Assembly (NCBI GenBank): GCA_039820405.1
Contig: JBCBQC010000012.1
Span: 1-64,000 of the forward strand
DNA length: 64,000 bases
Origin: CALLVY01 sp937899855
Lineage (GTDB): Bacteria > Bacteroidota > Bacteroidia > Chitinophagales > Saprospiraceae
Direction: 5' to 3'
Within the stretch, counting starts at the first letter, position 1, and every line of letters begins with the position of its first letter. The position numbers and the translations under genes were made by a program. The notes beneath the pieces are model-generated. The model ran no database searches. It was given only the letters and a program-made list of their open reading frames with translations, and was not told the DNA's origin. This document shows positions 18,501 through 25,875 of the stretch, in pieces.

Positions 18501-18786
18501 GCCCCGTCGTTTGTCGGACATCGACATCATCTCTTCGGCGCCGAACCCACTGGCGGAAGGCGCGATCCGGGTCTATCCCAATCCCACGGATACCTGGTTG
18601 GAGATTACGACGGATATTCCGGTGGCCCGCATCGAGCTGAGCAATCTGCTCGGTCAGCCCCTCCAAGTCATTGCCCAGCCCGAGGCCAGCACCCAGTTGG
18701 ATGTATCGGCCCTGTCCGCTGGTCTGTACCTGCTCACGTTCTACGGAGCGGAGGGCAAATGGACGCAGCAAGTCATCGTTCGCTAA
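15532..18786 (+). CDS. T9SS cargo protein: lamin-tail domain plus three OB-fold repeats
   Basis: 1084 residues from the ATG at 15532, which gives a clean signal peptide (ending GSAQA). An LTD-like domain (about 20-180) is followed by three repeats of about 200 residues (starting near 16129, 17017 and 17920). Each repeat has EGDxxxxxGxxxxFNGLTQMNPD, a YhcR/ExeM-type OB-fold signature, and ends in DVIGIGGQFDNS. Linkers of about 95 residues with NTPI(S/T)I and LxNDxxPNG resemble bacterial cadherin-like domains. A type A T9SS sorting domain ends it (IRVYPNPTDTWLEI, LSAGLYLLTF). LTD and OB modules usually decorate extracellular nucleases or phosphatases, but no catalytic domain is visible, so it may be a binding or adhesive protein. 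Confidence 0.8.
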   Translation: MKNLYSTLFVLLFCWGSAQADLVITAVYDATLSGGTPKGVELYATNDIADLSLFGLGSANNGSGADTVEFTFPAVAVTAGTYLYVASDSTRFNEFFGFFPDYRSNAMGINGDDAIVLLQNGTVIDVFGDINTDGTDEPWEHADGWAVRKAGTGPDGSTFVLDNWRYSGPDALDGEQTNATAGNPIRIKTYDQAGILLPQYPIATVTSDAADGAADSLGVMCEIVGIVHGGDLRGGNGIQFTLIDDTGGIGVFDFNEVSAYAVAEGDRIRIEGEINQFNGLTQMNPDSIILLSAGNALATPMVVTELNASTESELIRINNVTIVDDTQWTNSGSGFNVDITDGTNTYSMRIDNDVDLYDKPAPVGVFDVIGIGGQFDNSNPFTEGYQIFPRAQADLFIQMPSTIEANDDFVTIDVNTPISIEMLNNDETPNGLESIEITRMPTQGMASVDDLLGVIDYVPNQDVCDVNDTIAYVICDNTPLCDTALIVISILCPSNYPLYDIATVTTNNTDGIPDSLDVVCEVRGVVYGVNLRPDDLQFTIIDRNDADAGMGIFSGNNNFGYTVNEGDEVAIRGTVSFFNGLTQMNPDTVILLSQGNSLFDPETITTQGESDESKLVRIDNVRLLDPGQWTNGGSGFNLDVTDGSNSYVIRIDRDVNIFGTTPPEGDFDVIGIGGQFDNSAPHDEGYQLLPRYQEDIIRQTPTEINAISDAVTTPINTPITIDVLANDQLPNGFTTVMIVDVLPSFGMATVVDDSLILYTPNMDVCGEVDQFVYEVCDMTGTCDSAIVEVTIECPISYPLYDIATVTTNDADGIPDSLGVSCEVRGIVYGGNLRGGGLQFTLIDANDADAGMGLFNLEGNFGYTVNEGDEVAVQGTVGFFNGLTQMNPDTVILLSENNSIFGPEDVSVLSETTESKLIRIPAVRIVDASEWTNGGTGFNVTVSNGSVEFEMRIDNDTEIFGTAPPTEAFNLIGIGGQFDNSAPHDAGYQILPRRLSDIDIISSAPNPLAEGAIRVYPNPTDTWLEITTDIPVARIELSNLLGQPLQVIAQPEASTQLDVSALSAGLYLLTFYGAEGKWTQQVIVR

Positions 18787-18833
18787 GGCGAATGGCGGCT
18801 CTTTTAAAGCTAAAATCGTAGTTTAAAATACAT

Positions 18834-18861
18834 AAACCCCGAAGCAATTCGGGGTTTTTTT
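18834..18861 (+). terminator. Intrinsic terminator after the LTD/OB repeat gene
   Basis: CCCCGAA (18837-18843) pairs with TTCGGGG (18848-18854) around GCAA, followed by seven T (18855-18861). It lies 50 bases after the stop. Confidence 0.88.
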
Positions 18862-18875
18862 GTAACATTGTTCAC

Positions 18876-19715
18876 ATGGAAAACAAGCCATACGTACTGG
18901 GTTTGGGGCTTTCCGGTGGCGGTACCCGGGGAGCGGCCCACATCGGCGTCCTGCGCGCCTTAGAAGAGGCGGGAATCCGCCCCGAAATCATTAGTGGTAC
19001 CAGTGCTGGAGCCATCATCGGCGGGCTTTACGCAGCGGGCTGCCAGCTCAACGACATCTACCGCTTTGTCGAAACGTCCAGTTTCTTCAAGGCCTTCCGC
19101 TTGACTTGGCCCGATCAGGGGCTCACCGATTTTTCCTACCTCACCAAGCAGCTGGAACAATGGATTCCCCACAATTCCTTCGAATCCCTACGCATTCCCC
19201 TACAAGTTGGGGTTGCCAATTTACTGAGTGGCGAGTTGGAAATGATCGAATCGGGCCCCTTGCTCGAAGTCATTCAGGCGGCCTCCTGTATTCCCGGCGT
19301 GTTCAAACCGGTCAAGATCGGTGATCAACTGTATACTGATGGTGGCGTCTTGAGCAATCTGCCGGTAGCGGGGATTCGCGAGCGTTGTCACGTGTTGGTG
19401 GGGGTTAATGTGATGCCTCTTTTACCGATGAAGGAAGACCGCCTGGCCGGTATTTTGAGCATTGTCCAGCGTAGCATTCACCTCAACTTGGCGGTCAATA
19501 CCCGACCCAGCCTGGAGCGTTGCGATCTGGTGATTGAGCCCCAAGAGCTGGTGAAGTATCACATCTTCGACAGCAAACACGTCAGGGAAATGCACGATCT
19601 GGGCTACGAATATACCCAACGGATGCTACCCGAGCTCAAGCTGAGGTTGGCGGGTTTGCCCTGGCAACACTTTAGCTCAGAAAAACCGCAAAGTCCTCCT
19701 GACGCTTCAGATTGA
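18876..19715 (+). CDS. Patatin-like phospholipase (RssA/NTE family)
   Basis: 279 residues. The oxyanion loop GGGTRG (14-19) is followed by the nucleophile elbow G-T-S43-A-G and the catalytic Asp155 in DGGVLSNLP, the Ser-Asp dyad of patatins. No signal peptide, so probably a cytoplasmic or membrane-associated lipid acyl hydrolase. The start codon follows the preceding terminator by only 14 bases. TAACATTG (18863-18870), one base off the -7 consensus, ends five bases before the ATG, so the message may be nearly leaderless. The last 44 bases overlap the convergent phosphoribosyltransferase gene. Confidence 0.9.
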   Translation: MENKPYVLGLGLSGGGTRGAAHIGVLRALEEAGIRPEIISGTSAGAIIGGLYAAGCQLNDIYRFVETSSFFKAFRLTWPDQGLTDFSYLTKQLEQWIPHNSFESLRIPLQVGVANLLSGELEMIESGPLLEVIQAASCIPGVFKPVKIGDQLYTDGGVLSNLPVAGIRERCHVLVGVNVMPLLPMKEDRLAGILSIVQRSIHLNLAVNTRPSLERCDLVIEPQELVKYHIFDSKHVREMHDLGYEYTQRMLPELKLRLAGLPWQHFSSEKPQSPPDASD

Positions 19716-20166
19716 CTTCGATGTGTTCTTGGAGGGTGGTGGCTAGCGAAAGGCCCCAGTAATTGACTTCAATGGGGAAGGATTTGTGTTTGCGATCCAC
19801 CAGGACGGCGACCTCGACCTTGCGGGGGAGGACTTGGAGCAGGGGTTGGAAGGCGTAGAAAATGGTCCGGCCGGTATTGGCCACATCGTCGACGATGATG
19901 ATGGCTTTTTGGTGGAGGGCCGCCAGCGGCATTTCGACTTGGACGTCCTCTTCGGTCGGTCGGGCGGGGCTGAGGCGGATGCGGGTCAGGCTGACGGGAA
20001 TATCACTGATCTTTTTGAGCTGTTTGTGGAGTAATTTGGCGAAGCTCAATCCATTATTGTTGATGCCCGCGAGGATAATTTCCTCCTCTTCGAGGTTATT
20101 TTCTAGGATTTGAATTGCTAATCGACGAATTTTTTGCTTAATTTGTTCCTTATCCAGTAATTGCAT
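19672..20166 (-). CDS. Phosphoribosyltransferase-family protein (PyrR-like)
   Basis: 164 residues from the ATG at 20166. A longer in-frame start at 20250 would add a hydrophobic, non-conserved stretch. The PRPP-binding loop IIIVDDVANTGRT (89-101) defines the type I phosphoribosyltransferase fold. The early LAGINNNG segment and the late DRKHKSFPI loop fit PyrR or hypoxanthine-type enzymes. It may therefore salvage a base or act as a regulator, but the neighbours do not decide. The 3' end overlaps the patatin gene by 44 bases in convergent orientation. Confidence 0.8.
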   Translation of the reverse strand: MQLLDKEQIKQKIRRLAIQILENNLEEEEIILAGINNNGLSFAKLLHKQLKKISDIPVSLTRIRLSPARPTEEDVQVEMPLAALHQKAIIIVDDVANTGRTIFYAFQPLLQVLPRKVEVAVLVDRKHKSFPIEVNYWGLSLATTLQEHIEVNLKRQEDFAVFLS

Positions 20167-20266
20167 GGTGAAAAACAGAATTGCAATGGCTTTGTAATAA
20201 TTCTGTGAAGTTAGCCATTTTTTGGATTTCCCTTCTTTAGCGTTGAACAAAAATATTGGTCTTTTT

Positions 20267-20296
20267 TTTGTTCCTACAAATCACTTCGTAATTTTA
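20267..20296 (+). promoter_or_regulatory. Promoter of the Fe-S redox operon
   Basis: TTTG (20267-20270), an 18-base spacer and TAATTTTA (20289-20296), which differs from TAnnTTTG only in the last base. It ends 22 bases before the start codon at 20319. Confidence 0.55.
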
Positions 20297-20318
20297 GCGG
20301 GTCTAAACCTAAAATTGT

Positions 20319-21704
20319 ATGTTACAACAAGTGGCCTTTGCCATCGTTACCATTGCTGCCTTCGCCCTGGCTTACCGTCAGTTTATGAAGGTCCGTCGCA
20401 ATATTCTGCTGGGCAAAGATGAAGAAATTGAAGGGGATAGCGGGCAGCGGCTACGAAACGTACTGTTGATCGCTTTTGGGCAAAAGAAGATGTTCAAACG
20501 CATCATTCCCGCCACGTTTCACCTGTTTATCTACGTTGCCTTTTTGTTTACCCAAATCGAGCTGATCGAAATCATGATCGATGGCTTTTTTGGGCTCCAC
20601 CGCTTCTTTGCGGACAAAATTGGGGTCCTGTACACCATCATCATCAACACCATTGAACTGCTCTCCGTCCTGGCCTTCATCGCCACCTTCGTCTTTTTGG
20701 CTCGGCGCAACCTGCTTAAAGTACCCCGTTTCCAGAAATCCGAGATGACGGGCTGGCCCAAGTTGGACGGCAACCTCATCCTGATGGGCGAGTTGGTACT
20801 ATTGGTTGGCATCTTCTCCATGAACGGTGCCGATGCCGTATTGCAAAAAATTGACCCCGCTCATTATCCCGATACCGGCTATCTGCTCTTTTCGAGCACC
20901 TTCGGGCCCCTGGTTTTTGGTGGCCTGAGCGAAGGGGTACTGCACGTCATTGAGCGCAGCGGTTGGTGGCTCCACATCATGACGGTCTACGCCTTTCTCA
21001 ACTACTTGCCCATCTCCAAACACCTCCACATCATCTTGGCTTTTCCCAATACTTGGTACGCTCGACTGCAACCCAAGGGAGAGATCAGCAACATGCCCGA
21101 AATCATGAATGAGGTCAAGTCGATGATGGGCCTCATCCCCGAGTCCGAAGCGCCCGCGATGGAAGAGGAACTCCCCGAATTTGGGGCCAACGATGTCTTT
21201 ACCCTGGGCTGGAAAAATATCATGGATGCCTACACCTGTACCGAGTGTGGCCGTTGTACCTCGGTGTGCCCGGCCAATATTACGGGTAAAAAGCTGTCTC
21301 CCCGCAAGGTGATGATGGACGTCCGGGATCGGGCCGAAGAAGTGGGGCGCAATCTGGATACCGGAGACCTAAAGTGGGTGGGAGAGGAGCAGCGCGAGGG
21401 GGCCACTGCCCTGACCGCCGGCAATTACGACGACGGCAAAAGCCTGTTTGACCTCATCACCCGCGAGGAACTACACGCCTGTACGACCTGCAACGCCTGC
21501 GTCGAGGCTTGCCCGGTACTCATCAACCCCCTCGACATCATCATGCAGCTCCGGCGCTACGAAATTTTGACCGAATCCGCGGGACCCTCCGATTGGGTGC
21601 CGATGTTTACCAGTATTGAAAACGGAGGCTCGGCTTGGCAGATTCCCGACGCCCGCGATCAGTGGGCGGTCGACGCCGTGAATACGGCCCAAGAAAACGC
21701 ATAA
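20319..21704 (+). CDS. Membrane 4Fe-4S ferredoxin-type oxidoreductase subunit (HdrC/GlpC-like)
   Basis: 461 residues. The N-terminal half has about five to six transmembrane helices and resembles NarI/HdrE-type cytochrome b domains, with conserved His in IPATFHLFIYVAF and HLHIILAFPNTWY. Two 4Fe-4S motifs follow: C307xxC310xxC313xxxC317P and C388xxC391xxC394xxxC398P. It should pass electrons between the quinone pool or a soluble donor and the CCG-domain protein encoded next. The stop lies 15 bases before that gene, so both are surely cotranscribed. The same pair is common in Bacteroidota, but its physiological substrate is not established as far as I know. Confidence 0.85.
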   Translation: MLQQVAFAIVTIAAFALAYRQFMKVRRNILLGKDEEIEGDSGQRLRNVLLIAFGQKKMFKRIIPATFHLFIYVAFLFTQIELIEIMIDGFFGLHRFFADKIGVLYTIIINTIELLSVLAFIATFVFLARRNLLKVPRFQKSEMTGWPKLDGNLILMGELVLLVGIFSMNGADAVLQKIDPAHYPDTGYLLFSSTFGPLVFGGLSEGVLHVIERSGWWLHIMTVYAFLNYLPISKHLHIILAFPNTWYARLQPKGEISNMPEIMNEVKSMMGLIPESEAPAMEEELPEFGANDVFTLGWKNIMDAYTCTECGRCTSVCPANITGKKLSPRKVMMDVRDRAEEVGRNLDTGDLKWVGEEQREGATALTAGNYDDGKSLFDLITREELHACTTCNACVEACPVLINPLDIIMQLRRYEILTESAGPSDWVPMFTSIENGGSAWQIPDARDQWAVDAVNTAQENA

Positions 21705-21719
21705 ATTTATACGAAAGAT

Positions 21720-22514
21720 ATGACGAGAGAGTTAAAGATTCCGAGGATGGCCGATCTGGCTGCGGAGGGAAAGCAACCCGAAATCTTGTTTTGGGTCGGC
21801 TGCGCTGGCAGTTTTGATGCGCGTGCCCAAAAGGTGACCGTGGCTTTTTGTAAGATTCTCAACGAAGTGGGGATGGAGTTTGCCATTCTGGGCAATGAGG
21901 AGAGCTGTACGGGTGATCCCGCCCGGCGGGCGGGCAATGAGTTTGTCTTCCAAATGTCGGCCCTGCAGAACATTGAGATCCTCAACATGTACGAGGTCAA
22001 AAAGATCGTGGCCACCTGCCCACACTGTTTCAATATCCTCAAAAACGAGTATCCCAAGTTGGGGGGCAATTACGAGGTGGTCCACCACACGGAACTGCTG
22101 CAAGAATTGATTGCTTCGGGTCGTCTCAAGCTGGAGGGGGGCGGAATTTTTGAGGGTAAGAAAATTACCTACCACGACTCTTGCTATTTGGGACGGGCCA
22201 ATGGCGTTTACGAGGCACCGCGTTCGGTGCTGGAGGCCTTGGATAATGACCTCGTGGAAATGGCTCGGAGCAAGCAACGGGGCCTGTGTTGTGGGGCGGG
22301 AGGGGCTCAGATGTGGAAAGAAGATGAACCCGGCAACAAGCGAATCAACATCGAACGGACCGAAGAGGCCCTGGCCACGGGAGCCGAGATCGTAGCGGCG
22401 AACTGCCCCTTCTGTTTGACCATGATGATGGACGGCATCAAAGCCGCCGAAAAGCAGGAAAGCGTCATGGTGTACGATCTGGCCGAATTGATCGTCAACA
22501 ACAAAGGCTTGTAG
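21720..22514 (+). CDS. CCG-domain Fe-S protein (HdrB/LutA-like)
   Basis: 264 residues. Two cysteine-rich CCG-type domains: the first has VGCAGSFDAR, ESCTGDPARR and CPHCFNIL; the second has YHDSCYLGRANG, CCGAGGAQMW and NCPFCLTMM. In HdrB, GlpC and LutA such domains bind Fe-S clusters and handle disulfide or lactate/glycerol-phosphate electron transfer. Soluble, and paired with the membrane ferredoxin-type subunit 15 bases upstream. There is no adjacent flavin dehydrogenase to name the electron donor. Confidence 0.87.
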   Translation: MTRELKIPRMADLAAEGKQPEILFWVGCAGSFDARAQKVTVAFCKILNEVGMEFAILGNEESCTGDPARRAGNEFVFQMSALQNIEILNMYEVKKIVATCPHCFNILKNEYPKLGGNYEVVHHTELLQELIASGRLKLEGGGIFEGKKITYHDSCYLGRANGVYEAPRSVLEALDNDLVEMARSKQRGLCCGAGGAQMWKEDEPGNKRINIERTEEALATGAEIVAANCPFCLTMMMDGIKAAEKQESVMVYDLAELIVNNKGL

Positions 22515-22551
22515 CCCCATTTATACCTTCACCCCGTACAATGCACCCCTT

Positions 22552-23031
22552 ATGACCGCATTTGAGCAATTGCCCGATTCCACCCGGCTGTGGATTTACC
22601 AGAGCAACCGGGAGCTCACCGACACCGAGCTGGTCCAGATCAACGACCAGTTGGTGCACTTTACTACCCAGTGGGTCAGCCACGCTCGTTCGCTACGGGC
22701 CTTTGGGCAGGTTTTTCACCGTCGCTTTATCGTCCTGATGGTCGATGAGAGTCAGTCTGGGGCCAGCGGCTGCTCGATTGACAGCTCGGTCCATTTCGTC
22801 CGCTCGCTGGAAGGGCAGTACGGGATTACCCTTTTTGATCGGATGAACTTTGCCTACGAGGAAAACGGCGCGGTAAAGACGGCAGCCAAGCCACAATTTG
22901 CCGAGCTTTACGCCGCCGGAGCGATCGGCGACCAGACCCTGGTTTTTGACAACCTGGTTAAGACCAAGGGCGATTTTGTCCGAGCTTGGCGCAAGCCCCT
23001 ATCCGAAAGCTGGCACAAGCGTTTTGTCTGA
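22552..23031 (+). CDS. Conserved Bacteroidota protein of the Fe-S operon, function unknown
   Basis: 159 residues, soluble, no signal peptide. Recognisable stretches are SRELTD-like SNRELTD at 18-24, WVSHARSLRAFGQVFHRRFIVLMVDE (about 41-66) and an ASGCSIDSSVHFV segment. Homologues in this position downstream of the two Fe-S genes are, from memory, often labelled 'ABC transporter ATPase'. No Walker A or B motif is visible here, so that name should not be carried over. It starts 37 bases after the CCG gene and is likely the third member of the operon. Confidence 0.7.
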   Translation: MTAFEQLPDSTRLWIYQSNRELTDTELVQINDQLVHFTTQWVSHARSLRAFGQVFHRRFIVLMVDESQSGASGCSIDSSVHFVRSLEGQYGITLFDRMNFAYEENGAVKTAAKPQFAELYAAGAIGDQTLVFDNLVKTKGDFVRAWRKPLSESWHKRFV

Positions 23032-23176
23032 GTAAAAATCCGTTCCCGTCTGGTTTTGCCCGAATTTAATAGAAAATCATCGCCTAGCGCCTTAAATTAG
23101 CCTAGCTTGAGCAAGCCAATACCACCGGGGTCCGCCGGCCGTGGTGGTGGGCAACCGTACCGTAAAAAACGCACTT

Positions 23177-23641
23177 ATGTTTGGTAAAGTAAAAAAGTGG
23201 CTGGGTATCGAGGGGGTAAAGTTGGAGCTGATCTTGCCCGAGGTGGTCGACCTCCAGGAAGGCAGCATCTCCGGAACCATCCGTTTTTATTCCCTACACG
23301 CCCAAACCGTTACCGCCGTTCGCGTGCTGATGATCGAAAAGTTTAGCCGTGGTCGGCGCAATGATAAGCTCACCGACGAATACGAACTGGGGAGCCTCGT
23401 GATGGAGCGAGAAATTGCGATTCCATCCCAGGAGTCTGTAGAACTGGATTTTGACCTGCCTTTCGAGCTCATCAAATCCGAGATGGACGAATTGGAGGGC
23501 CGCAACGCATTCTTGGGTGGCTTGGCCCGTACCGCCAAGTGGATTCGGGGGGTCAAGTCGGAGTATTCGATCCTGGCGGAGGCCAAGGTAAGGGGAGTAG
23601 CGCTCAACCCCTTCGACAAGCAATTGCTGGTCACGGACTGA
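23177..23641 (+). CDS. Spo0M/arrestin-fold-like protein
   Basis: 154 residues from the ATG at 23177 (MFGKVKKWLG); an ATG at 23141 would add twelve poorly conserved residues. The layout KVKKWLGIEGVKLELILPE, then GSISGTIRFYS, then a long beta-rich region with DFDLPFEL, matches the start of Spo0M-type arrestin-like proteins. In Bacillus these modulate sporulation, but homologues are widespread and of unclear function. Soluble, apparently monocistronic. Confidence 0.55.
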   Translation: MFGKVKKWLGIEGVKLELILPEVVDLQEGSISGTIRFYSLHAQTVTAVRVLMIEKFSRGRRNDKLTDEYELGSLVMEREIAIPSQESVELDFDLPFELIKSEMDELEGRNAFLGGLARTAKWIRGVKSEYSILAEAKVRGVALNPFDKQLLVTD

Positions 23642-23690
23642 GCGCTACTGGGGAGGAAGGATTCGTATCGTAGGCTGGGTCAGGCTGGTC

Positions 23691-24239
23691 TTATTCGCCG
23701 GCGGGAGCTTCGGTAGCCTCCACGGGTTGACTCTGCTCAAAGCCCTTGATGATTTCGTCGTCCGACTTGCCCAAATTGTTTAGTAGAAATTGGGTGTCAT
23801 CCGCAAACTCATCGTTGGGATACTTCTCCAAAAAAGACTCGTAGATGCTACGGGCTTGATCGATCTGTTTCATGTCGTTGTCGAGGGTAAATCCCTTGAG
23901 AAAGAGGGCCTGTGCCGCCTTGGGGCTATCGGGATAAGTACTGATCACCTGGTCGTACAGGGCGATGCCTCGGGGGTAGTTTTTCATGGTGCGGGCGGTT
24001 TCTCCCGCCTTGAGGAGGTACTCGGCCGCCTTGTCGTGCTGGGGATGGGCCTTGGCAAAGGTTTCACAAGCTCCGATAAAAGCTTCGGCCGCTTCCTCGT
24101 CGAGCCGACTGGTTTCTTCGTTGTACATCTTTTTACTCATTTCCTGGAGATTCTTCTCCATGTCGCCAGCTTGTGGCGTCGACTGGCAAGCCCAAATTCC
24201 CAGGCAGAGGAAGGCTAAGAGACCTAATTTCGCGTTCAT
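23691..24239 (-). CDS. TPR lipoprotein (BamD/YfiO-like fold)
   Basis: 182 residues. A lipoprotein signal ends LGIWAC with the lipidated Cys at about 18. Four TPR-like helices follow: AFIGACETFAKAHPQHDKAAEYLLKAGE, then YPRGIALYDQVISTYPDSPKAAQALFLKG, then ARSIYESFLEKYPNDEFADDTQFLL. The length and the YP-D-PKA spacing resemble BamD-like TPRs, but the protein is shorter and the genome should have a dedicated BamD. Probably a periplasmic scaffold on the inner or outer membrane. Transcribed divergently from the photolyase gene. Confidence 0.78.
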   Translation of the reverse strand: MNAKLGLLAFLCLGIWACQSTPQAGDMEKNLQEMSKKMYNEETSRLDEEAAEAFIGACETFAKAHPQHDKAAEYLLKAGETARTMKNYPRGIALYDQVISTYPDSPKAAQALFLKGFTLDNDMKQIDQARSIYESFLEKYPNDEFADDTQFLLNNLGKSDDEIIKGFEQSQPVEATEAPAGE

Positions 24240-24274
24240 ACTCGTTCGTACTTGGTGGTTAATTAAATGCGGCT

Positions 24275-24305
24275 CTAAAATACCTTTCTTTTTAACTTTC
24301 TCAAA
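24275..24305 (-). promoter_or_regulatory. Promoter of the TPR lipoprotein gene
   Basis: On the minus strand, TTTG (24305-24302), a 19-base spacer and TATTTTAG (24282-24275), one base off TAnnTTTG. It ends 35 bases before the start codon. Confidence 0.5.
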
Positions 24306-24419
24306 GAACTCGGTCAAAGATTCCCCCACTACGCCAATTCCACGGCGAATTGCCCCGCGTGCCTCAACCAAAGTGGTCCTCGCTTGTTTCTTCCCTGAAA
24401 ATTAGAAAATTACTGCTAC

Positions 24420-25739
24420 ATGTCGAAACTCAACTGCTTCTGGTTCCGCCGCGACCTCCGTATGACCGATAATACCGGATTGTACCACGCCCTGCGCGCG
24501 GGCCTGCCCGTGCTCCCCGTCTTTATTTTTGATACCCACATCCTCGATAAGCTGGAGGATCGCGACGATGCCCGAGTCACCTTCCTACACCAAACCCTCC
24601 ATCGCCTGCAAAGCGAATTGGCCGACTTGGGCAGTACCCTTTACGTCGCCAACGGCAAACCCGAAGCCATCTGGCCCCAAATTTTGGACCACTACGACGT
24701 CGACACCGTATATACCAATCGCGACTACGAGCCCTACGCCAAAACGCGCGACGCCGCCATCGAGGAGCTGTTGACCGCCCGCGGAGTGGGTTTTTCCACC
24801 TTCAAAGATCACGTCATTCAAGAAGGGGGGGAGGTACTGAAAAAAGATGGTACCCCTTACACCGTATTTACGCCCTACAGCCGTACCTGGCGGGCCAACC
24901 TGAAGCCGGAGGACCTGGAGCACATCCCCTGTGAGGACCACCACGACCGTTTTGTCCAACACGAGCTCCGGCCCATCCCCACCTTGGAAGAGATGGGCTT
25001 TAGCCCCAGCTCGGTTCCCTTTCCCGCGGCGGAGGTCAACCGTGGCCTCATTCGGAATTACGACCAGACCCGCAATTTTCCCGGCGTCCGGGGGACCTCC
25101 CGGCTGGGCCTACACTTTCGCTTCGGGACCATCAGCATCCGCGAAAAGGCCCGCAAGGCCATGGAACTCAACCAAACCTTCGTCAACGAGCTCATCTGGC
25201 GCGACTTCTACGCCATGATCCTCTACCATTTTCCCCACGTCGTCGGTGCCCCTTTCCGCGAAAAGTACCAGTGGATCGAATGGCGCAACGACGCTGAAGA
25301 ATTTGCCGCCTGGTGTGCGGGACAAACCGGTTATCCCATCGTCGATGCGGGGATGCGCGAACTTAACGCTACCGGCTATATGCACAATCGGGTGCGGATG
25401 ATCGTGGCCAGTTTTTTGACCAAGCACCTCCTGATCGACTGGCAGTGGGGGGAAGCCTACTTCGCGCGCAAACTGCTCGATTTTGACCTGGCCAGTAATA
25501 ATGGTGGCTGGCAGTGGGCAGCGGGTTGTGGAACCGACGCGGCGCCCTATTTTCGGGTGTTCAACCCCACCACCCAGATGCAAAAATTTGACAAGGACCT
25601 GGTCTACGTCAAAAAGTGGGTGCCAGAGTTTGGCGGTTTCAATTATCGCAAACCCATCGTCGATCACAAAATGGCCCGCGAACGCTGTCTGGCGACCTAC
25701 AAAGCCGGACTGAGTCGGGCCGAAGTCGAAATGGGCTAA
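24420..25739 (+). CDS. phr: Cryptochrome/DNA photolyase family protein (class I type)
   Basis: 439 residues. The N-terminal Rossmann-type antenna domain begins FWFRRDLRMTDN. The C-terminal FAD domain shows TSRLGLHFRFGTISIR, ELIWRDFYAMILYHFP, DAGMRELNATGYMHNRVRMIVASFLTKHLLIDW and the GGWQWAAGCGTDAAPYFRVFNP block typical of class I CPD photolyases. It should repair cyclobutane pyrimidine dimers with blue light. No antenna cofactor can be assigned, and a cryptochrome role cannot be excluded. Stands alone. Confidence 0.93.
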   Translation: MSKLNCFWFRRDLRMTDNTGLYHALRAGLPVLPVFIFDTHILDKLEDRDDARVTFLHQTLHRLQSELADLGSTLYVANGKPEAIWPQILDHYDVDTVYTNRDYEPYAKTRDAAIEELLTARGVGFSTFKDHVIQEGGEVLKKDGTPYTVFTPYSRTWRANLKPEDLEHIPCEDHHDRFVQHELRPIPTLEEMGFSPSSVPFPAAEVNRGLIRNYDQTRNFPGVRGTSRLGLHFRFGTISIREKARKAMELNQTFVNELIWRDFYAMILYHFPHVVGAPFREKYQWIEWRNDAEEFAAWCAGQTGYPIVDAGMRELNATGYMHNRVRMIVASFLTKHLLIDWQWGEAYFARKLLDFDLASNNGGWQWAAGCGTDAAPYFRVFNPTTQMQKFDKDLVYVKKWVPEFGGFNYRKPIVDHKMARERCLATYKAGLSRAEVEMG

Positions 25740-25875
25740 GGGCCCCAGGTGCCTCCTCGTTTGCGGGCGGGGCGGTCAAACGTCGGAAGGATAAAACGGT
25801 CCGCCACCACGGGTGGGCCCCAAACGCCATTGGAATCCTATTTCCACCACTAGCACTTTACGAAAAGTAACCACC

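Noticed and set aside
22552..23031. Label 'ABC transporter ATPase' for the 159-residue protein
   Set aside because: There is no Walker A, Walker B or signature motif and the size does not fit an ABC ATPase.
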